A stretch of 64,000 bases of DNA, taken from positions 39,740 to 103,739 of the forward strand of contig CALXYO010000003.1 in the NCBI GenBank assembly GCA_944393005.1. The letters are read 5' to 3'. A program made the position numbers and the translations under genes. Origin of the DNA: an uncultured Spirochaetales bacterium (lineage in GTDB: Bacteria; Spirochaetota; Spirochaetia; Sphaerochaetales; Sphaerochaetaceae). Shown piece after piece: positions 52,865 to 60,631 of this stretch. The stretch's first letter is position 1; each line of letters opens with the position of its first letter. The notes below the pieces were generated by a model. That model was given only the letters and a program-made list of their open reading frames with translations. It was not told where the DNA came from and searched no databases.

Positions 52865-54238
52865 ATGGAAAAGCTTTTCAATATATTCAGCCTTCTCTCT
52901 CTTGTGTTCATAATCTCGGAACAGATGATAGTGGCTTTTTCTACATTCTTCATAATCAACCTGGGGCTGCATATCGGAGATGAAAGCAGTATCTTATGGT
53001 TTTTGTGTTTCGTCTTATCACTCACAGTTGTCTTCATACCCAGAATTTTCAAATACCGCTGCCTTGTGAAGGCCCGTTACCGTTCATTCCGGCATTATCT
53101 GGAACTGTATGAGAAAAATCTGTATTCACATCCGTATCTGAAGACGAGCCGGAAATTCTGTGAGGAAAGGCGGGCTTACTTCCAGAACCAGCTGTGGCAG
53201 ACAATAAGTGAATCGTATGTGTTTGCAGATGATTTTGTAACCACGCTTTTGAATGTGGTTTTCAATGTGGCCGCAATAAGCTTCACATTGTCTCGCGGTT
53301 TTCTCTTATCATATTTCTGTTCTGCATTTCTGACAGCAGCCGGAGCTTTTCTTTTCAGGAAACGGATCATGAACAGAAGCAGGAATGCACAGGAGAGCCA
53401 GAACTTTATACAGGATGCCCTTTTCAGCGGGTGGGATACCATGCTGACAGGCAATGCATATAACTGGGGAGTGTGGAAGAGTGCGTTTGAAATTAAGATG
53501 CAGGAAGGAGAAAGCAGCGAGAAAAGATATTACTCATTCAACAGCTGTGTCTCATTCGTCCTTATGGCTGTCAGTATGCTTCCTGTGGCCCTTGCCACAG
53601 GCCGCATTCTGCTTTCAAACGGATCTGGTGGAATCGTGCTGGCTGCAGCCGTCAGCCTCCCGCGTCACGTAAGCAATATTCAGTACATGAATTTCCTTGT
53701 TGAAGATTTCACGGCTTTTGCGGGATTGAGCGCAAAATTGAGGAACATACGCACAGCGGCAGATGCCGTGAAGAATCCAAAGTCGTATCATGGAAAGGTT
53801 GACTGGAAGAATATTTCATTCACAAAAGGAAATCGTACATTCTCATTTTCTTCCATGGATGAATGCATTTCATATTTTGAGACACTGCTTTGTCATGAAG
53901 AGAAGGGGAGAATTGCAGTGAGAGGGGAGAACGGCAGCGGGAAAACCACAGTCATGATGCTGATGAAAGAACATTTCAGTGAAAAGGCATATCTGTATCC
54001 CAATCACACAAATCTGTTTTTCAAAGAAGCAGGTTCCGGTGAATATTCAACAGGAGAAAAGGTGAGAGCCGATCTTTCGCAGCTGATTGAAAGCAGGCAT
54101 GAGACGGGTGCAATCCTGTATCTTTTTGACGAGTGGAATGCAAACCTTGATCCGCTCAGCCAGAAAAAGACAGATATCATCATTGAACAGATTTCACGGC
54201 AAAGCCTTGTGATAGAAACCCTGAACAAAGATAGTTAA
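52865..54238 (+). CDS. Divergent ABC-exporter-like membrane ATPase
   Basis: A 457-residue protein with an exporter-like membrane part (spans within residues 5-55, 120-165 and 240-275) and a C-terminal nucleotide-binding domain: Walker A GENGSGKTTV near residue 345, and Walker B ILYLFDEWNANLD near 427. The ABC signature LSGGQ is replaced by STGEKVR, and the switch histidine after Walker B is lacking (RQSLVIETLNKDS). It could be a degenerate transporter or have a regulatory role. The start ATG at 52865 has AAAGGATTC upstream; an earlier ATG at 52757 would add an unlikely N-terminus. No partner gene is adjacent. Confidence 0.7.
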   Translation: MEKLFNIFSLLSLVFIISEQMIVAFSTFFIINLGLHIGDESSILWFLCFVLSLTVVFIPRIFKYRCLVKARYRSFRHYLELYEKNLYSHPYLKTSRKFCEERRAYFQNQLWQTISESYVFADDFVTTLLNVVFNVAAISFTLSRGFLLSYFCSAFLTAAGAFLFRKRIMNRSRNAQESQNFIQDALFSGWDTMLTGNAYNWGVWKSAFEIKMQEGESSEKRYYSFNSCVSFVLMAVSMLPVALATGRILLSNGSGGIVLAAAVSLPRHVSNIQYMNFLVEDFTAFAGLSAKLRNIRTAADAVKNPKSYHGKVDWKNISFTKGNRTFSFSSMDECISYFETLLCHEEKGRIAVRGENGSGKTTVMMLMKEHFSEKAYLYPNHTNLFFKEAGSGEYSTGEKVRADLSQLIESRHETGAILYLFDEWNANLDPLSQKKTDIIIEQISRQSLVIETLNKDS

Positions 54239-54385
54239 GATTCCATCATGCCTTCTGACAATTCTCCATCTTACAGTATCTGAGTGGTCAATGTGTTTGT
54301 CATTATCGTAATGATAGGACAGACAGAGGCATACCCTTCTATACGAATTGATGATCTTTCTGTGACATGTATCTGGAACCAGTGG

Positions 54386-54435
54386 TCTGCACGAAAAAGC
54401 AAGTATGATTTGTGAAATTCTGCACGAAAAAGCAA
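54386..54435. repeat. Two-unit direct repeat
   Basis: TCTGCACGAAAAAGCAA occurs at 54386 and 54419, 33 bases apart. The second copy ends 4 bases before the stop of the DUF4143 gene. Confidence 0.75.
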
Positions 54436-54438
54436 TAT

Positions 54439-55740
54439 TCACGGTTTCAGACAGGTGATGGGAACAACAAATACTCCGTCATTTCTGCGGTATGCAAAAG
54501 GGGCGGTTCCTGTGATCACCATCAGAAAAGACGGTTTTTTCATCTTGTCCGTATCTATTTTTGTTGCAAGCTTCTTAAGTGTTTCTGCTCCCTGATCTAC
54601 TGCGGAGTGTGCTCCAAGCTTGATTTCTGCCAGAGCATAAGATCCGTTTTTCAGATGGATTACGGCATCGCATTCCAGGTTCGATTTATCTCTGTAATGA
54701 TATATCTCTCCATTAATAGCCTGACTGTAAACGCGCAGGTCCCTGACACAGAGGTTTTCGAACCAGAATCCGTATGATTGCAAATCTCCGATCAGATCAT
54801 CAGGACCGAGCCCGAGTGATGCAGTTGCTATTGAGGGATCGACGAAATAATGAGTAGGGGATGTCCGTATTGCAATCTTCGACCTGAGATTCGGGTTCCA
54901 TGCAGACATATCTTCAATTACAAACCATGAAGAAAGTATGGAGTAGTAATTGTATGCGGTTTCATCACTCATAGTTGAAATGTTGTCAATCACGCAATCC
55001 TTTGCTATGTCTTTTATCGGAATCTGGCTTCCGATATTCCTTGAGAAAGAGCGCAGAAACATCTGGAGAAGACGCTTATTGAGTATAGTTTTTTCTGTTT
55101 CCTCAGTATCCATATCGCTTCTTCCAATTGCATCAACGTATTCCGGTGCCTGCATCAGAGCGATTTTTTTTGATATATCCTTTCTGCAGGCCATAGGCCA
55201 TCCGCCTCTGCATATAAGCCATGCAAGATTGTGAATGTCCGCACATGGATTTTCGCCTGAAATTTCTGTCTCTCCTGCAAATAATGCTTCAAGGCTCACT
55301 TTTCCATTTGAATCACCGGATTCGAATAAAGTCATAGGTCGCATTGTAAGCCAGGAGAAACGTCCTGCTCCGCTGTGATGATACCTGCTCCGGTCTTTCT
55401 TTCTGCTGACTGGTGTGACAGATCCTGTCAGTATGAACTGCGAGAACTCTGAACGTTCGTCAACTGTGAATCTGACTGCATCCCATAAGTCAGGATATAG
55501 CTGCCATTCATCAATGAGGCGCGGTGTATCTCCTTTTAGCAGTATGCCGGGATCGATCTGCATGACTTCATTGTAGTAAGATCTGCGTCCCGGATCATTC
55601 ATGAGGATCACGCTTTTTGCCACCTGTTTTGCACTTGTCGTTTTTCCGCACCATTTTGTACCTTCGATTACGACAGCACCTTTTGCACTGAGCTTAAGAT
55701 CAATCAGAGAATCTATTATTCTGGGGACATAGTTTTTCAT
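54439..55740 (-). CDS. AAA+ ATPase with DUF4143 domain
   Basis: A 433-residue protein: N-terminal AAA_14 ATPase with Walker A IEGTKWCGKTTSA near residue 30 and Walker B RLIDEWQ near 80, sensor FILTGSVTP near 112; then a C-terminal DUF4143 region with a nuclease-like fold feature (YHYRDKSNLECDAVIHLKNG, ALAEIKLG, of the PD-(D/E)xK type: D, E-x-K). Such genes are common in spirochaetes and Bacteroidetes; their role is not known. The start is ATG at 55740 (MKNYVPRIIDSLID). Direct repeats lie just outside both ends. Confidence 0.85.
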   Translation of the reverse strand: MKNYVPRIIDSLIDLKLSAKGAVVIEGTKWCGKTTSAKQVAKSVILMNDPGRRSYYNEVMQIDPGILLKGDTPRLIDEWQLYPDLWDAVRFTVDERSEFSQFILTGSVTPVSRKKDRSRYHHSGAGRFSWLTMRPMTLFESGDSNGKVSLEALFAGETEISGENPCADIHNLAWLICRGGWPMACRKDISKKIALMQAPEYVDAIGRSDMDTEETEKTILNKRLLQMFLRSFSRNIGSQIPIKDIAKDCVIDNISTMSDETAYNYYSILSSWFVIEDMSAWNPNLRSKIAIRTSPTHYFVDPSIATASLGLGPDDLIGDLQSYGFWFENLCVRDLRVYSQAINGEIYHYRDKSNLECDAVIHLKNGSYALAEIKLGAHSAVDQGAETLKKLATKIDTDKMKKPSFLMVITGTAPFAYRRNDGVFVVPITCLKP

Positions 55741-55801
55741 ACAAAAAACATAACACATAAACAGAAACAAAAACAAGCAAAATTAATTATAATTTGGCGA
55801 T

Positions 55802-55890
55802 AATACGACAGTTGGCAGTATTTCCGATACGACAGTTGGCAGTATTTCCGATACGACAGTTGGCAGTATTTCCGATACGACAGTTGGCAA
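55802..55890. repeat. Four-unit tandem repeat with 24-base period
   Basis: ATACGACAGTTGGCA recurs at 55803, 55827, 55851 and 55875; the three full units continue as GTATTTCC before the next G. The fourth unit ends in the sirtuin gene's 3' end. The array shares AGTTGGC and a TTTCC element with the array at 28230-28310. Confidence 0.85.
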
Positions 55891-56742
55891 TCAGCCGGAC
55901 TGCTTACGTATTTCATCAAGCACATCGGCTATATCTCCTCTGATGCATATTGATCTGTCTCTTATCTCATAGGGTATATATGTGTTCTGGAAATTCACGC
56001 ATGCATACACAGCTCTTTCATTCTGATATGTCATTTTCCAGAACGGGTACTTGATTATGACGGGGGTGTTCATTCCCACTCCAAGTTCAAGAAACAGGAT
56101 GTGCATACCTTCATGCCGCTTTAGAAATTCATTATATCTGGATGCGGCAGCATGCCAGCCTTCGTCCTGCACGAATCTGTCATCGACTCTCAGGTTTGTC
56201 GTCATCGGTTTTCCGCACACAGGACAGTGAGGAACCAGGGAGGAGGGTATTTTCATATCTTTCTGCTCATCAATCATCTGCCTTACAATTTTAAAATTGT
56301 CATATGTCTGCTGATGACATGGAACCGAACACTGGAAGAGACCGTAATCACCCTGCGTGTAGAAAAGTCTACTCTTATCGAAACCTGCTTTCTGTATCTG
56401 GTGATCCACATTTGTTGTGATGATAAACCAGTCTTTGTCTGCAACTGTCTCCAGCAGATCTTCATATGGCTTTCCTGTTCCGTTTTCATAGCGGTTGATC
56501 CAGATCATCCTCGACCACCATGCCCAGTACTCCTCAGGACATGAGAACGGATAGAAGCCTCCTGAATACATATCGCTTATCCCGTATTTTCTCTGAAAAT
56601 CGCCGAAAGTCTTTTCAAAACGCTCACCTGAATAATCGAATCCTGACGCTGCGGACATACCTGCGCCGATTCCGATGACAAGAGCATCTGCATTTTCAAT
56701 TTCCTCTCTGAGCTTCCCTATATTCTCTGAATAGTTCTTCAT
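55891..56742 (-). CDS. Class M sirtuin (SirTM), protein ADP-ribosyltransferase type
   Basis: A 283-residue sirtuin-fold protein. The NAD-binding N-terminus is LVIGIGAGMSAASGFDYSGE, followed by FIITTNVDHQIQKAGFD, the YTQGDYGLFQC segment, and zinc cysteines in CSVPC and CPVCGKP. The usual catalytic His-Gly is Gln-Gly here, as in class M sirtuins, which transfer ADP-ribose to protein rather than deacetylate. The start is ATG at 56742 with AGGAAAA upstream, overlapping the macrodomain gene by 47 bases. Class M sirtuins usually come with a lipoylated GcvH-like target and LplA; neither is in this window. Confidence 0.9.
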   Translation of the reverse strand: MKNYSENIGKLREEIENADALVIGIGAGMSAASGFDYSGERFEKTFGDFQRKYGISDMYSGGFYPFSCPEEYWAWWSRMIWINRYENGTGKPYEDLLETVADKDWFIITTNVDHQIQKAGFDKSRLFYTQGDYGLFQCSVPCHQQTYDNFKIVRQMIDEQKDMKIPSSLVPHCPVCGKPMTTNLRVDDRFVQDEGWHAAASRYNEFLKRHEGMHILFLELGVGMNTPVIIKYPFWKMTYQNERAVYACVNFQNTYIPYEIRDRSICIRGDIADVLDEIRKQSG

Positions 56743-57499
56743 ATATTTTCCTGTCCTCATCCTTGAAAACATTGAACACAACCTTGATCCTGCTGTCTGT
56801 ATCATTTCTGTACTTCTGTACAGTATTGAAAGCGGTCTCTGCCGCTTCCCTGTTCGGGTAGTGGAATTCCCCTGTTGAAATGCAGCAGAATGCAATACTG
56901 CCGAGATTGTTCTCATCTGCAAGTGCAAGACATGATCTGTAGCATGATGAGAGAAGTTTCCGGTCCTCGTCTGTCGGTCTGTATGTTCGCACTACAGGGC
57001 CGACGGTATGGATCACGTGAGAAGCGGGAAGATTCCAGCCTTTTGTAAGTTTCGCCTTTCCCGTCTCTTCCTCATGTCCCTGCCGTGTCATCAGTTCATT
57101 GCATTCCAGCCTCAGCTGGATGCCGGCAAAAGTATGTATGGCATTGTCTATGCAGCCGTGACACGGCACATAGCAGCCCGTCATGCCGCTGTTTGCAGCA
57201 TTGACTATCGCATCGCATCTGAGAGTGGTTATATCTCCTTGCCAGAGGTATGTGTCCCCAATGACAGGAGACAGGCCTGCAATGTCCGTGATTCCTTTTC
57301 TTCTTGTCTCTTCCTGAAGGAATTCATCCTGGATGGACAGGAAATCATCGCCAATGGGTTTTGCAGGCCTCACGTTCATCAGCGATCGGAGCAGCCTCCA
57401 TTGCCGATAGCTGTCATCAGGTATCCTGATGGAGGAATAATCGGGATTCTCATTCAGGAGATACCTGATGAGAAAGAGTCTCTTTTCATCATGTGTCAT
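56696..57499 (-). CDS. Zinc-containing macrodomain ADP-ribosyl hydrolase
   Basis: A 267-residue protein with an N-terminal helical extension (about 1-80) and a macrodomain (VIGDTYLWQGDITTLRCDAI, VNAANSGMTGCYVPCHGCID, GWNLPASHVIHTVGPVV, SIAFCCISTGEFHYPNREAA). The CYVPCHGCID loop places the Cys/His zinc ligands found in the Zn-macro enzymes that accompany class M sirtuins and remove ADP-ribose. It pairs with the sirtuin downstream, with which it overlaps, and overlaps the flavoprotein-ferredoxin gene by 4 bases upstream. Confidence 0.92.
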   Translation of the reverse strand: MTHDEKRLFLIRYLLNENPDYSSIRIPDDSYRQWRLLRSLMNVRPAKPIGDDFLSIQDEFLQEETRRKGITDIAGLSPVIGDTYLWQGDITTLRCDAIVNAANSGMTGCYVPCHGCIDNAIHTFAGIQLRLECNELMTRQGHEEETGKAKLTKGWNLPASHVIHTVGPVVRTYRPTDEDRKLLSSCYRSCLALADENNLGSIAFCCISTGEFHYPNREAAETAFNTVQKYRNDTDSRIKVVFNVFKDEDRKIYEELFREYREAQRGN

Positions 57500-58173
57500 G
57501 ACATTTTCCTCCTTATGACTGCTTTATCTGGACAGCTTTTCATACACATTCCGCACATCAGACAGTTCTCATTGTGTATGCAGAATGGAAGAGCAGTGCT
57601 GTCTATGCACTGCTGGGGGCATGATGCAAGACATTTTCCGCAACCGGTACAGCTGTCAGTGATGAAGAATTCTTCCCTGACGGACTGAGTGCTGCCGAAA
57701 GAGAAATTTTTCCTGACTATGGGTTTTGAAGAGAGATCGAAGAACTCACCGCTTCCTTCGTACAGTCTGAAGGCAGAGAGGGCCTTTCTTGACTCCTCTG
57801 TCGGATATATCTCGAGCATGTACGGATTCTTCTCAAGGAGACGGGCAAGAACAATATCATCGGTTTCTTCCACATGACCTCTTACAGAAACTGCAATGGA
57901 AGATATGGTGTCATTACCTTTGACTCCGGTGATGGATATGAACTTCCGCTTTTCAAGTCTGTGGAAGAATCCTTTTCCTTTTGCCGTGAGGAAATAAAGG
58001 CCAGTCTCATCGCTGTCCATGATATCTATGGCACATGTAACCGGCAGGCCGTCAGCATCAGTGCTGGCGGCAATCACCGTGTGTATTTCATCAGTGAGAA
58101 ACGAGAGAAAATCCCCAGCAGTCTCAGGCTTTTTCTCCGATGAGCTCGCTGATACCGTTCCTGATGTCTTCAA
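57496..58173 (-). CDS. Flavin split-barrel and two-4Fe-4S-ferredoxin fusion protein
   Basis: A 225-residue fusion. The N-terminal 150 residues form a pyridoxamine-phosphate-oxidase-like flavin-binding domain (IAASTDADGLPVTCAID, GLYFLTAKGKGFFHRL), and residues about 165-220 are a bacterial ferredoxin (CTGCGKCLASCPQQC and CLMCGMCMKSCPDKA). It may move electrons between a ferredoxin and a flavin. It is the second gene of the operon after the Rrf2 regulator, overlapping it by 50 bases, and precedes the macrodomain gene. This context suggests a role in redox stress or ADP-ribosylation. Confidence 0.85.
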   Translation of the reverse strand: MKTSGTVSASSSEKKPETAGDFLSFLTDEIHTVIAASTDADGLPVTCAIDIMDSDETGLYFLTAKGKGFFHRLEKRKFISITGVKGNDTISSIAVSVRGHVEETDDIVLARLLEKNPYMLEIYPTEESRKALSAFRLYEGSGEFFDLSSKPIVRKNFSFGSTQSVREEFFITDSCTGCGKCLASCPQQCIDSTALPFCIHNENCLMCGMCMKSCPDKAVIRRKMS

Positions 58174-58564
58174 GTGTGTACTCCTTCATCCTGTCTTCCA
58201 TCGCTTCCTGTATTGACTGCAGCTTGCCGTCAAGAAGCGCATGGATATTACGTCCGACGGGACAGGCCGGATTCGGGTTCTCATGAAAATGGAAAAGAGT
58301 TCCGTCTTCAATCGGTTCAACCGCCTTGTAGACATCCAGGAATGTGATATCCCTCAGCGGTCTGGTTATCTCAATACCGCCTGTCCCTCTCATGACTCTC
58401 ACAAGCCCTGCTTTTGAGAGCTGTCCCAGTATTCTGCGGATGATGACAGGATTGGTGTTTATGCTTGATGCCAGAAAATCGCTGGTGACCTTGCATTTGT
58501 CCCTGAAGTATTCAACACAGGCGAATATATGGAGTGCCACCGTGAATCTTGATGATATCTGCAT
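58124..58564 (-). CDS. Rrf2 family transcriptional regulator
   Basis: A 146-residue Rrf2-type regulator. The winged helix is MQISSRFTVALHIFACVEYF, TSDFLASSINTNPVIIRRIL and GQLSKAGLVRVMRGTGGIEI. Only a single cysteine remains in the region where Fe-S-binding members have three (NPACPVGRN), so a thiol or other sensing mode (YwnA-like) is more likely than an iron-sulfur cluster. It heads the operon with the flavoprotein-ferredoxin, macrodomain and sirtuin. AGGAGG stands before the ATG. A 19-base palindrome at 58601 lies just upstream and recurs near the SnoaL gene. Confidence 0.87.
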   Translation of the reverse strand: MQISSRFTVALHIFACVEYFRDKCKVTSDFLASSINTNPVIIRRILGQLSKAGLVRVMRGTGGIEITRPLRDITFLDVYKAVEPIEDGTLFHFHENPNPACPVGRNIHALLDGKLQSIQEAMEDRMKEYTLEDIRNGISELIGEKA

Positions 58565-58600
58565 ATCTTCCTCCTGCCATCATTCTTAAACAAAGGTAAG

Positions 58601-58619
58601 TGTAATGTCAATGATTACA
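58601..58619. promoter_or_regulatory. 19-base palindrome upstream of the Rrf2 operon
   Basis: TGTAATGTCAATGATTACA has 6-base arms (TGTAAT/ATTACA) and a 7-base centre. It lies 37 bases before the Rrf2 start and touches the 3' end of the SnoaL-like gene. A near-identical copy is at 59470. Confidence 0.65.
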
Positions 58620-59393
58620 TCAGAACTTGCCGTTGTCATTCTGCCAGATGGACTGATCCGCAATGGTCTCCATCACATCCCAGTGCTCGGCGATCTTTCC
58701 GTTCTCTATTCTCCACAGGTCGTAATAAGAAGTGGGAATTCCGCCAAATGTGCCTTCGCTTACACCAAGAACGAAATTGCCCTCAGCAAGTACCATGTGA
58801 ACAGTGTCATAGATCATGCTGATACCCTGCTTAGCCATGGATGCAAGTGCGGCCCCAAGCCCTGAAAAACCGTCAGCGATACTTATGTTGTGCTGGATGT
58901 ACTTATCCCCATCGAAATAAGATGCAGTCTTCTCCGGATGCTTTCCCTGCATCACATCGACAAGGAAATTCTTTACAAGTTCTCTGTTCTCTTCTGTCTT
59001 TCCGGTATCCTCAACTGCCATATATCCATCAGTCTGTGTGTGTCCAGATGGGTTAGGGGCTGCCAGAGATGCAAGGTTGTCCCAGTGTTCTGCGATCAGT
59101 CCGTTCTCATCAAAACGGAAGATGTCGAAGGCAACCTGATCGCCTGCACCTGCGAAGTTGTAGACTGTCTGCAGGAATACCTTGTCTCCATCCTCGAATG
59201 CCCTGATATTCTCAACTGTCGTCTTCACCGGAGCTGCGGCAAGATACTCAACGGAAGAGAGGAAGGAATCACGTCCTGTTCCGTAAGAAAGGTTGTGCTG
59301 GATGTAGCCTTCTGCGAGCAGGGATGCTGCTGTCTTTGTGTCGCCTGATGTGAATGTACTGATCAGTGTCAATGCTTTTTCCTTGTTTGTCAT
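58620..59393 (-). CDS. Tandem SnoaL/NTF2-like protein
   Basis: A 257-residue protein containing two SnoaL-like NTF2 folds: the first (about 1-120) is seen in LISTFTSGDTKTAASLLAEGYIQHNLSYG and FRFDENGLIAEHWDNLASL, and the second (about 125-257) in YFDGDKYIQHNISIADG and WRIENGKIAEHWDVMET. Such proteins are often encoded near redox and stress genes; the function is unknown. The start ATG at 59393 follows GGAGG. The palindrome at 59470 is 77 bases upstream. Confidence 0.87.
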   Translation of the reverse strand: MTNKEKALTLISTFTSGDTKTAASLLAEGYIQHNLSYGTGRDSFLSSVEYLAAAPVKTTVENIRAFEDGDKVFLQTVYNFAGAGDQVAFDIFRFDENGLIAEHWDNLASLAAPNPSGHTQTDGYMAVEDTGKTEENRELVKNFLVDVMQGKHPEKTASYFDGDKYIQHNISIADGFSGLGAALASMAKQGISMIYDTVHMVLAEGNFVLGVSEGTFGGIPTSYYDLWRIENGKIAEHWDVMETIADQSIWQNDNGKF

Positions 59394-59469
59394 AATGTAA
59401 ACCTCCGAAATATTACTTATTGTAACCACTGTGGTTTCATCTATGCTTCGGAGGATATAGCATCTTTGA

Positions 59470-59488
59470 TGTAATGTCAATAGTTACA
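59470..59488. promoter_or_regulatory. 19-base palindrome upstream of the SnoaL gene
   Basis: TGTAATGTCAATAGTTACA matches the site at 58601 in 17 of 19 positions, with 5-base arms TGTAA/TTACA. A partly similar ATTGTAACC half lies at 59418. Confidence 0.6.
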
Positions 59489-59694
59489 ACAAAAGAATTT
59501 TAAATTTTTTTCCCATGCAGATGATCCAATCCGGAGTTTTCAGGCGACAAAATGGCAGTTAAGAAGATTTCACCAGTGCTTACGTCTGTTACGGGAGAAG
59601 GGAATGTGACCGGCTTCTCGATTACCGGGTAGCTTCCTTTTGATGAATACGGACTTCACAGGATGTTCTCCTCTCTGGATATATTCACCAGATG

Positions 59695-59740
59695 AAATGA
59701 AAACAGGGTACTGAGGAAGATTTGGTATGTCAGTACCCTG
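59695..59740 (-). terminator. Terminator after the carboxymuconolactone-decarboxylase/cupin gene
   Basis: On the minus strand CAGGGTACTGA pairs perfectly with TCAGTACCCTG and is followed by TTTCATTT. The U-run is imperfect. Confidence 0.65.
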
Positions 59741-59771
59741 CTTTGTATGTGATGTGAGGCAATGGAATGTA

Positions 59772-60506
59772 TTATCTCAGCTTGCCGTATTCTTCATCGC
59801 TTACGGCTTCGCACCATCCGTTGCGGGTGTTCTCACCCGGAACTTCTATTGCGATATGGCTGAACCAGCTGTCCTTAGCCGCTCCATGCCAGTGCTTCAC
59901 CTCGCGCGGGATCGTGATGACATCACCGGGGTGAAGTTCCACTGCTTCCTTTCCCTCTGCCTGATACCATCCTCTTCCTGATGTGCACAGAAGAATCTGT
60001 CCGCCGCCTTTATCTGAGTGGTGGATATGCCAGTTGTTGCGGCATCCGGGCTCGAATGTGACATTCGCCATGAACACTGTCTCTTTCGGATCGGTAAGCG
60101 GCTTGAGATATGACTGTCCTGTGAAATACTGAGCATATGCATCATTCGGTTCACCCAGGCCGAACATCCCTCCGTCCTTTCCTTCATCATCCTTGTAGAC
60201 TTCAAGAGCAGCGCGGAAAGCTGCCCATGCATTGGGCCATCCTGCATAGAATGCAATATGTGTGAGAATCTCTCCCATCTCTGCCTTCGTTACTCCGTTC
60301 TTCTTCGCAGTTTGCATATGGTACTGGAAAGAGGAGTCGACAAGCCCTTTCGACACAAGGACAGTGATTGTGAGTATCGACCTCATTTTAAGTGAAAGTT
60401 TATCTTCTCTCGACCATACCTCACCGAAGAGTATGTCATCATTGAGATGGGCAAATTCATCGGCGAATCCTGTAAGGGCATCACGCCCCGCTGTCTGTTT
60501 TACCAT
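59772..60506 (-). CDS. Carboxymuconolactone decarboxylase-cupin fusion
   Basis: A 244-residue protein. The first 110 residues are an AhpD-like carboxymuconolactone-decarboxylase domain (LNDDILFGEVWSREDKLSLK, AEMGEILTHIAFYAGWPNAWAA), without the CxxC of peroxidase types; from about 130 follows a cupin (NWHIHHSDKGGGQILLCTSG, LHPGDVITIPREVKHWHGA) with His metal ligands. Such fusions are common in anaerobes; the reaction is unknown. It is divergent from the LysR gene, a usual arrangement for the regulator and its target. Confidence 0.88.
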   Translation of the reverse strand: MVKQTAGRDALTGFADEFAHLNDDILFGEVWSREDKLSLKMRSILTITVLVSKGLVDSSFQYHMQTAKKNGVTKAEMGEILTHIAFYAGWPNAWAAFRAALEVYKDDEGKDGGMFGLGEPNDAYAQYFTGQSYLKPLTDPKETVFMANVTFEPGCRNNWHIHHSDKGGGQILLCTSGRGWYQAEGKEAVELHPGDVITIPREVKHWHGAAKDSWFSHIAIEVPGENTRNGWCEAVSDEEYGKLR

Positions 60507-60558
60507 ATATTGCCTCCATGAATTTCAATCTGCGTATATAATTTAAAAACGCATGTTT

Positions 60559-60572
60559 ATTATGTCCAATGC
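60559..60572. promoter_or_regulatory. Motif shared with the far side of the LysR gene
   Basis: ATTATGTCCAATGC here is matched by the reverse complement of GTATTGGACATTAT at 61522-61535, with 12 of 14 positions the same. It lies in the LysR/cupin divergent promoter region and might be a binding site for the regulator. Confidence 0.35.
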
Positions 60573-60631
60573 TTCTTTTTCATAATTAAAAATGCTTATA
60601 AGTAATTTATATTCATGATAGACTGCTGTGT

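Larger units (their letters stand above)
59394..59771. other. Intergenic stretch with a regulatory palindrome and a terminator
   Basis: The first part holds the SnoaL gene's ribosome binding site and the palindrome at 59470-59488. Bases about 59510-59695 contain frames broken by stops with no recognisable product; a decayed gene is possible. The end holds a terminator hairpin for the next gene on the minus strand. Confidence 0.6.

Noticed and set aside
55802..55890. Possible CRISPR array
   Set aside because: The 24-base units are contiguous without unique spacers and no cas genes lie nearby.
55737..55925. Small minus-strand frame with a repeated YRKYCQLS peptide
   Set aside because: It is the translation of the 24-base DNA tandem repeat and runs into the sirtuin gene's end; no ribosome binding site or family supports a protein.
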